64,000 nt of DNA from Sabethes cyaneus (lineage: Eukaryota; Arthropoda; Insecta; Diptera; Culicidae). The position numbers and the translations under genes were made by a program. Shown one piece after another: positions 33,563 to 44,655 of the stretch; position 1 is the first letter of the stretch; each line of letters starts with the position of its first letter. Location of the stretch: contig NC_071355.1 in the NCBI RefSeq assembly GCF_943734655.1, positions 16,100,768 through 16,164,767 on the forward strand. The letters are read 5' to 3'. A model generated the notes under the pieces. That model saw only the letters and a list, made by a program, of their open reading frames with translations, had not been told where the DNA came from and made no database searches.

Positions 33563-33856
33563 CAGGGTTGCCACATGCGCAGATTATTCTGTGTTTTACA
33601 GATATTTGAGAGAAATCGCCTGTACAGAATCTGTTTGCATAGAATACAGATTTTCGCCAATTACACAGATTAAACAGATTTTTGAGCTTTTACAATGAGA
33701 GTGAAAGAGACAGAAATAGACCGCAAAAGAACTCTCCGTCTCTTTCACTCTCATTGTTATGCAATGGACAGATTTTTACACAGATATTTTTCCTCGCTGC
33801 ACAGATAGCCAAGCCAGATTCCAACAAAAAACACAGAATTATATGTGGCATCCCTG
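33563..33856. mobile_element. hAT-type MITE with 8-bp target duplication
   Basis: A 294-bp element with ends CAGGGTTGCCACATGCGCAG and the inverse of CAGGGATGCCACATATAATT. ACCATGGG is repeated exactly at 33555-33562 and 33857-33864. Inside, a 19-bp perfect inverted repeat (CAATGAGAGTGAAAGAGAC) spans 33693-33757, and ACAGAT(T/A)TTT words recur. Small frames on both strands are not genes. Confidence 0.9.
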
Positions 33857-34100
33857 ACCATGGGACATCATCCGCACTACGCAAATATGTTCCTATTTCA
33901 TTCCTATTTTATTTATGTAAATTCGAAAATGTACAATTAAGGAAATAATGTTTGATCTTGTTTCATTTTGAAAAAACCTTTCTGAGGTAAACATTGCTCA
34001 ACTAGCCTGGCTAGTTTATTACTAATTTTATGTATATGTATTAATCATATTATATTATGCATAATATTAATACAGATAAGATGTGCCTTTGAGGTTGGCT

Positions 34101-35687
34101 CTAATCAACAACATCCTTTGGCATTGAAATACTCAAATCTGCAACCACATAGGCAGCTGCAGCCCACAACGCTACACACTTATCTAAATTCTTTGGATCT
34201 TCCACCGCCATGCTGTCTCCGGACGAATGATGAAACCTATAAATTTTAGAACAGATAGTTATTTTGCCGAACTTTTAAAGTATCAAAATTTTACCAGAAA
34301 TATTTCTCATTTTTGTTCAGCAACGATGATCCGGGAAAACCACGAGTTGTCCAATTGGTAATATCCGGTCCACCATCTGTGGGAGTCGCAAAATCAGTTG
34401 CATTTAGTGGAGACATCAACCTTGAACGAAAGAATGGAACCATGAATGACTAACGTCATATGTCGATTGAATCTATTACTTCACAATCTCCCGAAATATA
34501 CACTCCGCATCTTTGTTTCCGACAAAATCCAACCCTTTCGGCTCGAAGGTGCCCATATCAGACTCAAAGAAGAAATTAAATTCTTTCTTTTCATTCTGCT
34601 TGTGTGCCTCTTTGTATGCCCTGGCACCCCAATATCCTTCTTCCTCGGCAGTCCACAGAATAGCACGAATGGTTCGCTTCGCTCGAAGTCCCATTGCTTT
34701 CAAAAAAGTCACAGCTTTCCACGAAATCAACGCACCGCCTCCGTCATCCATCGCTCCTACGCCGACATCCCAGCTGTCGAGATGACCAGACACCACCACG
34801 ACCGACGAGTTCGTGTAGGTCGTCCCCAACAATTCACCGATCGTATTCCGTGACACGACTGGCTCCAGATTTCTATCTTCCATTTCCAAATGAATTGTCA
34901 TCTGTTCTCCTCGCCTGTACTTTCGCAGAATCATCTCGGCATCTTCGACCGTAATGCAGGCGGAAGGAATCTTCTTAACACCATCCTCATAGTCCTGACC
35001 ACCGGTATGGGGTGATCCGATCGAGAACGGGGTAACGGAGCGTATCAGTGTTGCTACAGCTCCCTTTTTAGAGGCCACGGATGCACCCTTGCTTCGGTAC
35101 ATCACCGTTTTCCCATAACTTTCCCACTTAGGAACAAACACAACGATTTTCCCTTTCACCTGCTCCGCAGCAAGTTTTTCAAACTCCTGAAACGATTCTA
35201 CGGCAATCACATCGGCAATGATTCCTCCCCTTGGAGTTCCGACCGATGTACCCAGACCTAGCATAGGTAAATTTCTCTTGAACGGCGTTACCAGCTGAGC
35301 ACTTTCATACCCCCGTACCCAGTGCGGCACCGTCGCATTCTCGGTGTGCACATTCTCGAGCTGATCGTGCTGCATCTGTTCAACCACATAGTCGATCGCT
35401 TTTTCGAGCTGCTCGGAACCAGCGAGCCGAGCTCCGAAAGTGTCAACCAACTCTGCCAAGCTTTCCCATGTTTGGCCAGCGAATTCTCCGTCCACAATAC
35501 GGCTGATAATTTTGTTTACTATCGACTGATAACCTTTGATCTCCTGTAGCAAATTATCCGACAGGTTACATGACTCACCGAGTTGGAACTGGTCAATGCG
35601 ATTGTCTAGCACACCGGCACGAACTTCTGGCACCACTAGTAAAGCAAAGAACGCGAAACGCAGAACGAAGCTCCGACATGCTTCCAT
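34101..35687 (-). CDS. Carboxypeptidase Q-like M28 metallopeptidase, copy 3
   Basis: A third, more diverged paralogue. Exons 35687-34480, 34420-34295 and 34236-34101 total 1470 nt, 489 residues, with introns at the same codons as copies 1 and 2. The ATG gives MEACRSFVLRF, a signal peptide ending near PEVRA. M28 ligands are intact: SGHLDSWD, AMDDGGG, WTAEEEG, FFESDMGTF and WFHHSSGD. DDGGG and WTAEE are closer to vertebrate CPQ than the DDAGG and WTGEE of copies 1 and 2, suggesting this copy is nearer the ancestral state. The last exon ends SMPKDVVD, without the PRS terminus. Its exon-2 acceptor is AAG rather than CAG but keeps the frame. It is in the same orientation as copy 2, with about 4.7 kb of transposon-rich DNA between them. 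Confidence 0.92.
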
Positions 35688-35706
35688 GGCTTAAGCTTGC
35701 GTACAA

Positions 35707-35730
35707 CTGATCGGTTATCCCCCTATCGCT
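35707..35730 (-). promoter_or_regulatory. GATA-rich promoter segment with initiator (CPQ copy 3)
   Basis: On the minus strand, GCGATAGGGGGATAACCGAT precedes ATCAGTTG, an arthropod initiator-like word, about 23 bp before the ATG. Two GATA words occupy the position of the GATA doublet in copies 1 and 2, although the surrounding block is not conserved. Confidence 0.45.
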
Positions 35731-37382
35731 TTATGCTAGAGCTTTAAACATTTTGTTTGTAGTTGAGCCTGCCACAGCAGGATGATTCATGTTTCCACAG
35801 CACGCTGATAAGTCTTACTTCAAATATAGGTAGTTTGAAGATCACCACTGATCGATCTTTACTATTTTTAACGTAGAAAGCTTACTGGTTATCGTACCGA
35901 AATTGAATAACAAAATAATTCCATCGAAGAACGACTTTCCGTTCCTATCCTCAAACGGACTATGAATCAATCTAATGCATATCTTAATCGAATTCGAACG
36001 CCCACCGGGCGCTGTGCTTAACCCACTTATCATTAGATTTGTTTTCATTTCTAGTTCTCGCTATTTCGTTCGGAATTGTACCTGTATATGTTGCTATAAA
36101 ATTCAGATTAAAATATGCTGCCGTTGCAGTAGCATATCGCATATCACCCGTTTTCGAAGCCTTTGATGGTGCCCAAGAAAACTGAACTGTTGCGTTTAGT
36201 GATTTTCAATCAATGCACCATAGTGGCGCAGGAAAATTGGATACTGATAATAAAATAAGATGCTTTTCAAATAATGGCAAGAATAAACTATCTTACTTGC
36301 TTAGGGTAATTTTTGTAAGTATACAAAGTGTTAGGTAGCTTGGTGCAAATAATTCAGTGGGTAATTGAGGATCACATTTGACAAAAAAAAATCCTACGCA
36401 TTTAGTTTGAATCGTTAGAGTTATTAAACATTTTTAGTTTTCGGTTCTGTTTGCTTTGAATTAGCTCTAGTACAAAAAGTATGCTATAGCTAATAGCTCT
36501 ATTCTGTTACTTTCATTCGAAAACTGAGAAAATTGTTGAAAAGTGTTCCTCGAGGCGATTTCATCGTTTTTTTTCCTTAAAAAAGCATGGTAAAGTTGAT
36601 GGCTTTTATCTGCCAATCTGGTATCATCCATCCGGTCAATTGATCTGGAATCATTTAATTTTAAACGTACCGTGTTGAGTGTTGATTTAGTATCTGAAAA
36701 CAACAGCAACAACAATGTGTTTCATAAATCCTGGGTTCGGCTATACTATCTGATATCCGTAGGCAACAGCTCTTGAACTTGTAGTGTGGAAAGTATGTAT
36801 TTTTACACGATTCAGTACGCTCCATAGCTTCCAGAGTGACATGGGGCTGTGGCACAACTTAGCTTATAGGGTTTATTTCTAATTCCCGTCGTAGTACGTA
36901 AAGTCATTCTAATTTTCATCATTTGTGGGATGGATTTAATAAATACTCCAAAAGTTCTTGTGCTTATTTGACTAAAACACACTTAGTCAACCGATCCGTG
37001 AACTTTGAAATCACTGAAAAGCGATTGTTAAAGAATATTATTGAAATTACGCAACTGACTTTATTTCTTAAATTCGTCGTACCGTTTTAAAATTCGTCCA
37101 TCAAAATTTTTCACCGTCCGAACTGAAAATCACAACAATGTTTACGAAGCTAACGCGCGTAGGACGGCATGACGAATGTTATTCTGCAAAATTTCTGCAG
37201 GTCAGGCAAGTTTTCCGGACTGTAAAATAACGACAATGAGTTGCGTGAGTTATTTTCATTTATGAATGACGGCAGTTAAAACGATTATTCGACATTTTCT
37301 TCTTCGCCGCACGAAAAAACGTAGGAAATTTGGCTGGTAGGACTTCTTTAATGATAAAAAGCATTTAAATAGATCTCAGCTG
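35731..37382. other. No gene recognised
   Basis: About 1.65 kb of AT-rich DNA. Short frames on both strands carry no recognisable motif, and I could not pair terminal repeats. Confidence 0.4.
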
Positions 37383-37903
37383 ACTTTGATTGATCGCGTA
37401 TGATAAGCATAAGCATAAGCATAGAATACCGCCCGTGTGCTGCTACTTCGTTATTGACCAGCACCGATGAAAATTACAAAATGATGGCTGGAAAAAGCAT
37501 ACTTGGGGCAGCACGCTATTTCTCATTGTGCAACCTTATCAGGTCCCTGCATGCTGATCAATACCAACGCCGGCCACGTCCGAATGCGGGTCCTGGTGAG
37601 ATGGGAAGGAATGTTAGTCCAATACTTGTTGCTACTAAAGATCAGGGAATCCTCTGCATCTTCACAAGTATTTCGGGAAAGGAATTGTTGTTAGTAGATG
37701 GGAGAAACTAGATGGATAATGTAAGTATGTAAGCACCAGTTATATGAGACTAACCTGGATATTCGAAAATTTTCTTGTAAAGCCAGTAACTACGAAAATT
37801 AAGATTTAAAAAATACCTTTTTAACAAATTTAATATAATGCCAATAGTGCTCATATACAACCATAGCGCCCTACACGCTTACTTTGATTGATCGCGTATG
37901 ATA
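37383..37903. repeat. Segment bounded by a 23-bp direct repeat
   Basis: ACTTTGATTGATCGCGTATG plus ATA occurs at 37383-37405 and again at 37881-37903. The enclosed ~475 bp begins with GATAAGCATAAGCATAAGCA and includes a 103-codon frame with no recognisable product. The direct repeat could be a long target duplication, a solo-repeat pair or a local duplication. Confidence 0.55.
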
Positions 37904-38169
37904 GAAAACAAACTAAAATATTAGGGAATAACTAGTTTTGCATTGTGTATCATAAAAATGCTGATATTTTTAATAATTTGTGTTGGATAGGACGGGAATA
38001 GGCAATTACGACGAAGCAACAACATACCCTACTTGTCTTGGAATCATTTCCCACAGCCACAATCTGCAAAATTTCATGGTCAATCGCTGACGCTACTTGT
38101 TTAACAATTAGCGACGCTATAGCGAAGGTACCTAAATTGCAACAAAATTAAAGAGATAGCAATAACAAA

Positions 38170-38960
38170 TTGTAATCCTCCTAATCCTCCTAGACTCCGT
38201 TTTTAGTCTGGCGTAGATTGCCTCTGCCGTCCCAAGGTTTCTAGTAATGATTTCAAGGCCGTTTGCGAAGGCTAGGAGTTGGTTACTCGTTCCGCGGTAG
38301 CACAACACTCGTTCCAGTTGTCGTTCGTTGCTTTGTTCAGTCGTGTCAGTTGGTCAGGAAAATCGTTTTCGTATATTATCTGCCGTAGCTATGCGCGCTC
38401 GACTGTATCATATACTACCCTGAAATCCACGAAAATATAGTGTGTGGGCACGTTGTATTCCCGTTATTTCTGAAGGATTTGTCGGCGAGTACAAATTTGA
38501 TCCACAATGCCCGCATGGTACTGCCCTACGAATTCTGTTGCTATTGGAGATAGACGACGTAACAAAATCTGGAAGAGCCCCTTGTAGGCAGCGTAATGCC
38601 GCAGTAATTACAGCAAGCGCCCTTTTTGTAGATGGGGCAAACCGCTCCTACCATTCACTCCTCCAGTAGTTTCCAGTAGTAGTTATCCAATGAAGTGCTG
38701 TTGCTAGCGGTTCTTGACCATTTTAGTATGGTTCTGCCGGGAATTAGTCGCTGTTATCGTTTGTAGGCACTCCTAGATTAACTTCTGTTGCGTTTCCTCC
38801 CTCCTGTCGGCCACCTCGCACTCGTTTGTGACCACGATCCACGACTTGACTATCGCTCATGACTCTTATCTTGTTCCAACAATTGTCTGTTTACCTTTCT
38901 ATTCAACATCGTCTGGAAGTGCTTTCCTTCTCGCGTTACTACCATTTTAGTAGCAGGTAC
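38170..38960 (-). pseudogene. RTE LINE fragment, heavily decayed
   Basis: Minus-strand sequence related to the element at 57990-60370. TCTGGCGTAGATTGCCTCTG corresponds to the AEAIYARLK-encoding region, and GTACAAATTTGATCCACAAT and TCATTCACTCC match stretches before the FKAAYDTV region. Frameshifts and stops occur throughout and no catalytic motif is intact. Confidence 0.65.
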
Positions 38961-39474
38961 TAGCACCGTCATTGCATATATGTAATTATATGACTGATAG
39001 ATCCATAGAACAAGCGCTTGATAAACCATTATACAACAAAAATGCTCCCCGAAAAGACCCTATGATGACAACAATGACATTCGAAAAGTATCGGCCGTCA
39101 ATCACAAATCTGAGAGCTAGTCTCCATTTGGATGTGTTCAGCTCTTGGTTTCTCAGCACCAAGAAACCGATTCCAAGTTCCGCCTTTTTACCGCCACTGT
39201 ATCAAAAGTACTCAGAAGTAGTTCTGAGGCTCGGGATGCATGATGTCCAACGTCCTTTTCACTCCAGGATTTTCAAGCGGGCGAACTTCCTCTTTCCGTG
39301 CACGCGTATCTGACTGATAAAAAAATGGAAGTCGGATGTGATGGCCTATTTGGTGACCTTATGTGCTAATCAATGGGAAAGAAGGGGCTTGCTCCTCCAC
39401 CATTGATCGCCATATTGTGCACGAAGCTCTGGAAAAAGGTTTCCTGTACTCGTTTCTCCTAAACCATGGTGTTC
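38961..39474. other. No gene recognised
   Basis: A 113-codon frame at 38972-39313 shows no recognisable domain. Nothing else stands out. Confidence 0.35.
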
Positions 39475-39685
39475 GATTGTATACCATTCCCACAAAAATC
39501 ATTCCTCAGAAATCGATTCCCCAGATTTCCATTCCTCTAAAGATCTTTCCCTAGAAAGTACCTATTTCCAGAAACTCATTCTCTCGAAGGTATCACTTCC
39601 CCGAATGAACCCTTCTCCGGAATGGCACTTTCCAAAACAAACCATTCCCTAGATAATCATTCCCCAGAAAAAAACCATTTCATAG
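39475..39685. repeat. Degenerate ATTCCCCAGAAA-type repeat
   Basis: About 13 diverged units of 14-17 bp such as ATTCCTCAGAAATC, ATTCCCCAGATTTCC and ATTCCCCAGAAA. The inverse unit (TTTCTGGAAAATGA) forms a similar block at 42905-43075, so the pair frames the foldback and RT cluster between them. Confidence 0.75.
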
Positions 39686-39832
39686 TTATAAATAAAAATA
39701 GGCTAGAAGCAAAATTAGAAAAAAATTATTTTTCACCGTGTCCCCAATTATCTGAACTCCACATACCCGAATATAACACTAGCGGATTGGAATTTCTATA
39801 ACTGCGGCTTCGCCGATTCGAACTGTAAATAT

Positions 39833-41184
39833 CCCAAGAAACATTTATGCGCTGAATAAACATTTTAGCAGCCATAATTATTCAGCCATAGCTGAATATG
39901 CATCGAATAAAATTTATATAAACAACTGTACAATACTTATTCAGCCGAAATTGAAGAACTTATATAACCTATTTTATTCGAGGCGGAAAACCACTTGTTC
40001 AGCAGTTATATCGCCTCTGTGCACCTTGTTTCCAGCTTTGCGTAAATTGGTTATTTAAAAACGCGCAAAACCCTCTATTAAGCTATATTACAGCTTCAAA
40101 GCAACTATCAACAAGCTCGAAGCTTGACTTAGATGTTTAAGAGCTGAAAAAAGGTTTTTATTTCTAATACTAAACTATAGTTCAGCCAAAGGTAGAATAA
40201 ATTCAGCTATAAAAGCATTTGATCAGCCTGAAATTGTTATTTGGGTAGCAATTGCTCTTGCTGTTTACGAGTTGGTTTAAGGCGATCCAGTGTACAAGAT
40301 TTTTCGAAAACAGACACTGATGAAGCCTGCATATCATAGGCGAAATAGATTATTTTTTGGCTGCATAAATGATGAGACGTTGATTAAGCGACTGAACAGG
40401 CATTGCAAAACTATTTCTCGTTCTAAAAATAGAGTTGACAGCTTTGCGCAAATTGGTTATTTAAAAACACGCAAAAGCCTCTATTAAGCTCTATTGCAGC
40501 TACTCAAGTAACAATTTCAGGCTGATCAAACGCTTTCATAGCTGAATTTATTCTACCTTTGGCTGAACTATGGTTTAGTTTTAGATAAAAAGCCTTTTTT
40601 CAGCTCTTAAGCATGTAAATTTGGTGACTTTATTAAGCTTCGGGCAATGGAGCTTAATAGAGGCTTTTGCGTGTTTTTAAATAACCAATTTGCGCCAAGC
40701 TGGAAACAAGGCGCACAGAGGTTATATAAAGGGCGATATAATTGCTGAACAAGTGTTCTTTCTATCTCAAACAAAATAGGTTGTATAAGTTCTCCAATTT
40801 CGGCTGAATAAGTATTGTAGAATTGTTTACATAAATTTTATTCGATGCATATTCAGAATTCAGCTATGGCTGGATAATAATGACTGCTAAAATATTTAAT
40901 CAGCGCATAAATGTTTTGTGGAAGGTTTGTTTATCAAGATGAAAAATCGGTTGTTCAGCTAGTATAGCACAATTATTGAGAACATTGACGGGTTGCGGAG
41001 AGGTTGAAGATGTGTCTAATCTGCTTGTGACACTATTATGTGAAGCAGCTGATTTACAGCGCATTCGTTGGCTGCTTAATCGCTTATAGAATACTGAGTC
41101 CTTTGCTTAAATTTATTCAGCGTCTACCACCTGTATTCAGAGTTAAATCAGGAGCATTGTAATTCAGCTTTGGTGTTTGTTGGG
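39833..41184. mobile_element. Large foldback element, copy B
   Basis: A 1352-bp element starting CCCAAGAAACATTTATGCGC and ending GTGTTTGTTGGG, with AT on both sides (39831-39832 and 41185-41186). The left arm (39833-40254), which itself ends in GTTATTTGGG, returns inverted at about 40505-40925, including AGCCTCTATTAAGCT, TGGCTGAACTATGGTTT and GCATCGAATAAAATTTATAT words. A further 255 bp follow to the right terminus. A third copy of the AAGCCTCTATTAAGCTC segment lies in the 250-bp spacer. No transposase is encoded. Confidence 0.8.
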
Positions 41185-41384
41185 ATCATTGCGATGGATA
41201 AAGGATTTTAATTCGAAGTCAGTAAACTTAGGAAAACGAATAAACCTAAGACGAGGTGTATAAGCCATCGCAGAGTAATAATTGGAGATTTATAAAATGG
41301 AATAATTCGGCTTAGTCAATCGTTGGGTATTTGCTGTCCTTACGGGCTGCCGCTTGTTTGGACTCGACTAAGAATAATCCCTAC

Positions 41385-41600
41385 TAGTCAGTAAGTCCAG
41401 CAAAATACATACACCTAGATAGAGGTGATTTCTGCGGGGTAGCTGCCCCGTCAAACATCAAATAGATTTTACAATCGTCTGCATAGACCGAACGTTAACG
41501 TCGTTAAAGAACAAAACAAACAAAAGGGGTTCCATGATGCTGCCTTACAGTACACCACATTTGTTCGTTAACGGAGACGAGCTAAGTACCTGTAAATCTG
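41385..41600 (-). pseudogene. LINE reverse transcriptase fragment (YADD region), inverted
   Basis: Read on the minus strand, this gives QGSIMEPLLFVLFFNDV and, in another frame, VYADDCKI, which are the conserved RT motifs B and C of Jockey/I-type LINEs. The frameshift between them and the short length show a dead fragment. It faces the plus-strand RT piece at 41740. Confidence 0.7.
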
Positions 41601-41739
41601 CCAATCCTCTATGTTTCTCATGCTTAATCACAGTAACTGATCTTGATTATAACTATATTATTCTCACAACTTCTTAGGTATATTCCTTTAGTTTGGTGTA
41701 CTGACCTCTAGTAACAAACGCTTAGTCCTCGTAACGATT

Positions 41740-42770
41740 CACAACTGTGCAGCTGAGATTCTTCAAACTGCTAGAGTTAAGGTCGAGCTAGTGTCTTTAG
41801 AAGAAACTTGGCTCGAAGGTATCGTCCCCGTTTACAAATCAATCTGGTGTCCCACAAGGCAGTAACTTAGGACCACTTTTATTTATTCTATTCTTCAACG
41901 ATGCTGCCTCTGCCCTTGAAAGAGGATGTAGACTGGTTTATGCTGATGATTTTAAAATCTACTTGACGATTCGTTACATCGAGGATTGTTAACTCCTTCA
42001 CCTTCTCGTGGACACATTTGTAAATTGGTGCAAAGTGAATAACATGACTATCAGCGTTACTAAATGCGAGATTATGACGTTTTACCGAATCAAATCGCCT
42101 ATAGTTTTCGACTACAAAATTGACGACCAGATATTAAAAAGGGTTGAGCATGTGAATGACCTTGGTGTGATTCTCGATCCGAAACTAACTTTCGATCGTC
42201 ACCGTACAACGATGATCTCAAAAGCGACTCGCCAGTTGGGATTTATTGGAAAAATTGGACGAGATTTTAAAGATCCGCATTGCCTTAAGGCCCTGTATTG
42301 CTCCTTAGTTCGTCCCCTTCTCGAAAATGCGTGCCTAATTTGGACTCCACATCAACTCTATTGGAACCTTCGAATCGAACGAGTGCAGAGGAGGTTCATA
42401 AGATTGGCACTGCGTAGTTTGCCTTGGCGGGACCCGGAAAATCTACCTCCGTATCCGGATCGCTGTCGCTTGCTTGGTTTAGATATCTTAGAACGTCGTC
42501 GGAACATCCAACAAGCTTTGTTTGTGGCAAAACTGTTACACGGCGAGATTGACTCGCCGCAATTACTATCGCTGGTGAATTTTCGCGCAGCACAAAGGAC
42601 CATCATCACTGTTGACCAACCGCTTTCACCGCACTGAATTTGGCCGCAATGAACCTATTGCATCGTGTACTAGAATGTTTAGTCGTGTTGAAGAATATTT
42701 CGAATTTGGTGATCCTTTGCATAAATTTAAGCGTTTGATTACAAGCTCTAGCTTATTATAGCGTAGTTCA
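41740..42770 (+). pseudogene. Jockey/I-type LINE reverse transcriptase, 3' part
   Basis: Plus-strand RT remnant. Upstream of 42008 the sequence reads SGVPQGSNLGPLLFILFFND and LVYADDFKIYL, i.e. motifs B and C with the YADD catalytic pair, then an in-frame stop. The open part (42008-42637, 209 codons) continues with VNWCKVNNMTISVTKCEIM, HVNDLGVILDPKLTF and a C-terminal domain typical of Jockey-clade LINEs. It breaks near 42637 and related sequence continues to about 42770. No endonuclease or ORF1 is seen. It differs from the RTE fragments elsewhere in the window. Confidence 0.85.
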
Positions 42771-42904
42771 TTAAGACTGACGTAGTTCATTAAGACTGAA
42801 GTCAGATGAATTGTAAAAATAAAGAAAATAAAGAACTTCTGATATTCGGCCTAGGGACGTTCGACTAAATAATCTATAATATATTAATATTTCTAAGAAG
42901 TGGC

Positions 42905-43078
42905 TCATTTGTTTTAGGACAAAATTTTCTAGGAAATTAATGGTAGGTTCTGGGAAATAACTTTCTGGGGCATGATGCTTTCTGGATAATGACTTTCTGG
43001 AAAATGATTTTCTGGTGAATGGGTCATTCTGAAATAGAGGATTCTGGCAAATGGCTTCCTGGAGAATGAAGCGTTCAA
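42905..43078. repeat. Degenerate TTTCTGGAAAATGA-type repeat
   Basis: About ten diverged 14-17 bp units such as CTTTCTGGATAATGA, CTTTCTGGAAAATGA and TTTTCTGGTGAATGG, the inverse of the repeat at 39475-39685. Confidence 0.75.
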
Positions 43079-44655
43079 GGTCGCATTATTCGAGCCAATC
43101 TTCGCCTCGACGGCGTCTAATAGAATCCGGTTTTCACCGTTTAGGGCCTTCTTGACCACACTGTTCAGCTGACTATAAAAATTCCCAGCATTATCGTAAG
43201 GTTTCTCACCCGTGGTCTGAATCTGGCAATATCTGGACTATGCTATCGTTTATCGTTTTTCATGTCATTTGTGAGCCCAAAGGTTTATCAAGAGTTCAGC
43301 TCCTTATACCCGAGCCGGATTTTAACCTCATGTACCAGAATATAATAAGATTTAACCAAATAATCCGCCTTATTCTGTATTCCGATGGAGGGGTTTGTCA
43401 AACGAACGTGGCTTGTATTCTCCATTCCACCAGCAAAATCAAATGGACGAAACAACTCATTCGAAATAAGTTATGTTCATTAGTGTTCGGTCAATGACCC
43501 TCGCTCAGTCCCCCAGTATTTCAAGCTTCAAGCAGCTGACTTTTTTAACCAATTGAGCCAACTTCGTTCCGTCGTTCCCTTGTTTCGAATCCGTGCCAAG
43601 TTTCCATGCTCAAAATCGTAACCAAAAATCTAGATTGATTCCTATCTGCAGCAATAAAGTTGTCAGGTGCAGTAGAATATTGGTCCAAAATCGTTATGCC
43701 ACTTTAAATATAGTGGACGGAAACCGCATTTCGTATTCAGCCACTGGGTAACAAACGTTTGGCTTGATGAAGACCGAGGAAGGCAGTCCCCTTTCCCTGC
43801 CCGCGTAGGACAATCAATTTTTCATATTCCAGCGGGCACAATGTGGAGTAGGAATAGGATCGGATGGACAGAGGTGGTAGATTAGCACATGTTCACTCTT
43901 TACCACGGCCAATAAACTATCTGATACGTAAAATTACTATTTGATTTACTTTTACAATTAGGAATAATTTATCAGCAGATCTCTATGTCAAGGTAGAAAT
44001 AGAAATAATCTTAAAACTATTTCCTAAACTATACTAAAAGCTATAGAGAAGACAGATGACTACACTATAATTGATGTTTATGACTTTTTCGTTCTATCAC
44101 TTCTAATCCTTCAGCGTTACCAACTTTTGGTAAAGCTGACAGGCTAGACAATAAAGGGCGTTTCAAATCATCGGAATTTCATATCCTAAGAATTCAAAAA
44201 TCGTGTTGTCAATCACTGGTTTAGTTTGCCTATTAGTAAATACCGTAAATACAGTGACATGAGCGGCGCTTCTTTGAGTAGCACCCGTACAAGAAAAGGT
44301 CCTAACTTTGATCCACCTATGGAATCGAGTTCTGCCGACATTGCGATATCGGCGCGGCGGCAGCATCACCTCCTCTAGAAGCATTCTTCACAAGATTGTG
44401 CGATCGTGGAAGGGAAGCAAATAAGCGGCTGCGTAATGTGCAAAGCCTAGTCCTCTTATGTCCTAGGTACGCTTGTTGTAATGGCATCAATCACACATTC
44501 GGCAGATGCTTCAAGATGTGTCCAGCATACGTGCCGAGTCGCTAATGCAGCTTAAAATGGTGTCCGCTCACCACGGGTTTACCGCCACAGTAAACGTTTA
44601 ACGGTAATTTTGATACGATACACTGAAAGATTAGCGTTAGTTAGTTAGTGTCATC
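43079..44655. other. No gene recognised
   Basis: A minus-strand frame at 42929-43159 overlaps the repeat and has no clear domain. Stretches near 43740-43870 and 44240-44560 look like retroelement debris in composition, but I cannot assign them. Confidence 0.35.

Noticed and set aside
37400..37711. 103-codon frame inside the direct-repeat segment
   Set aside because: Starts in a simple GATAAGCATAAGCAT repeat and shows no domain; probably part of a repeat.
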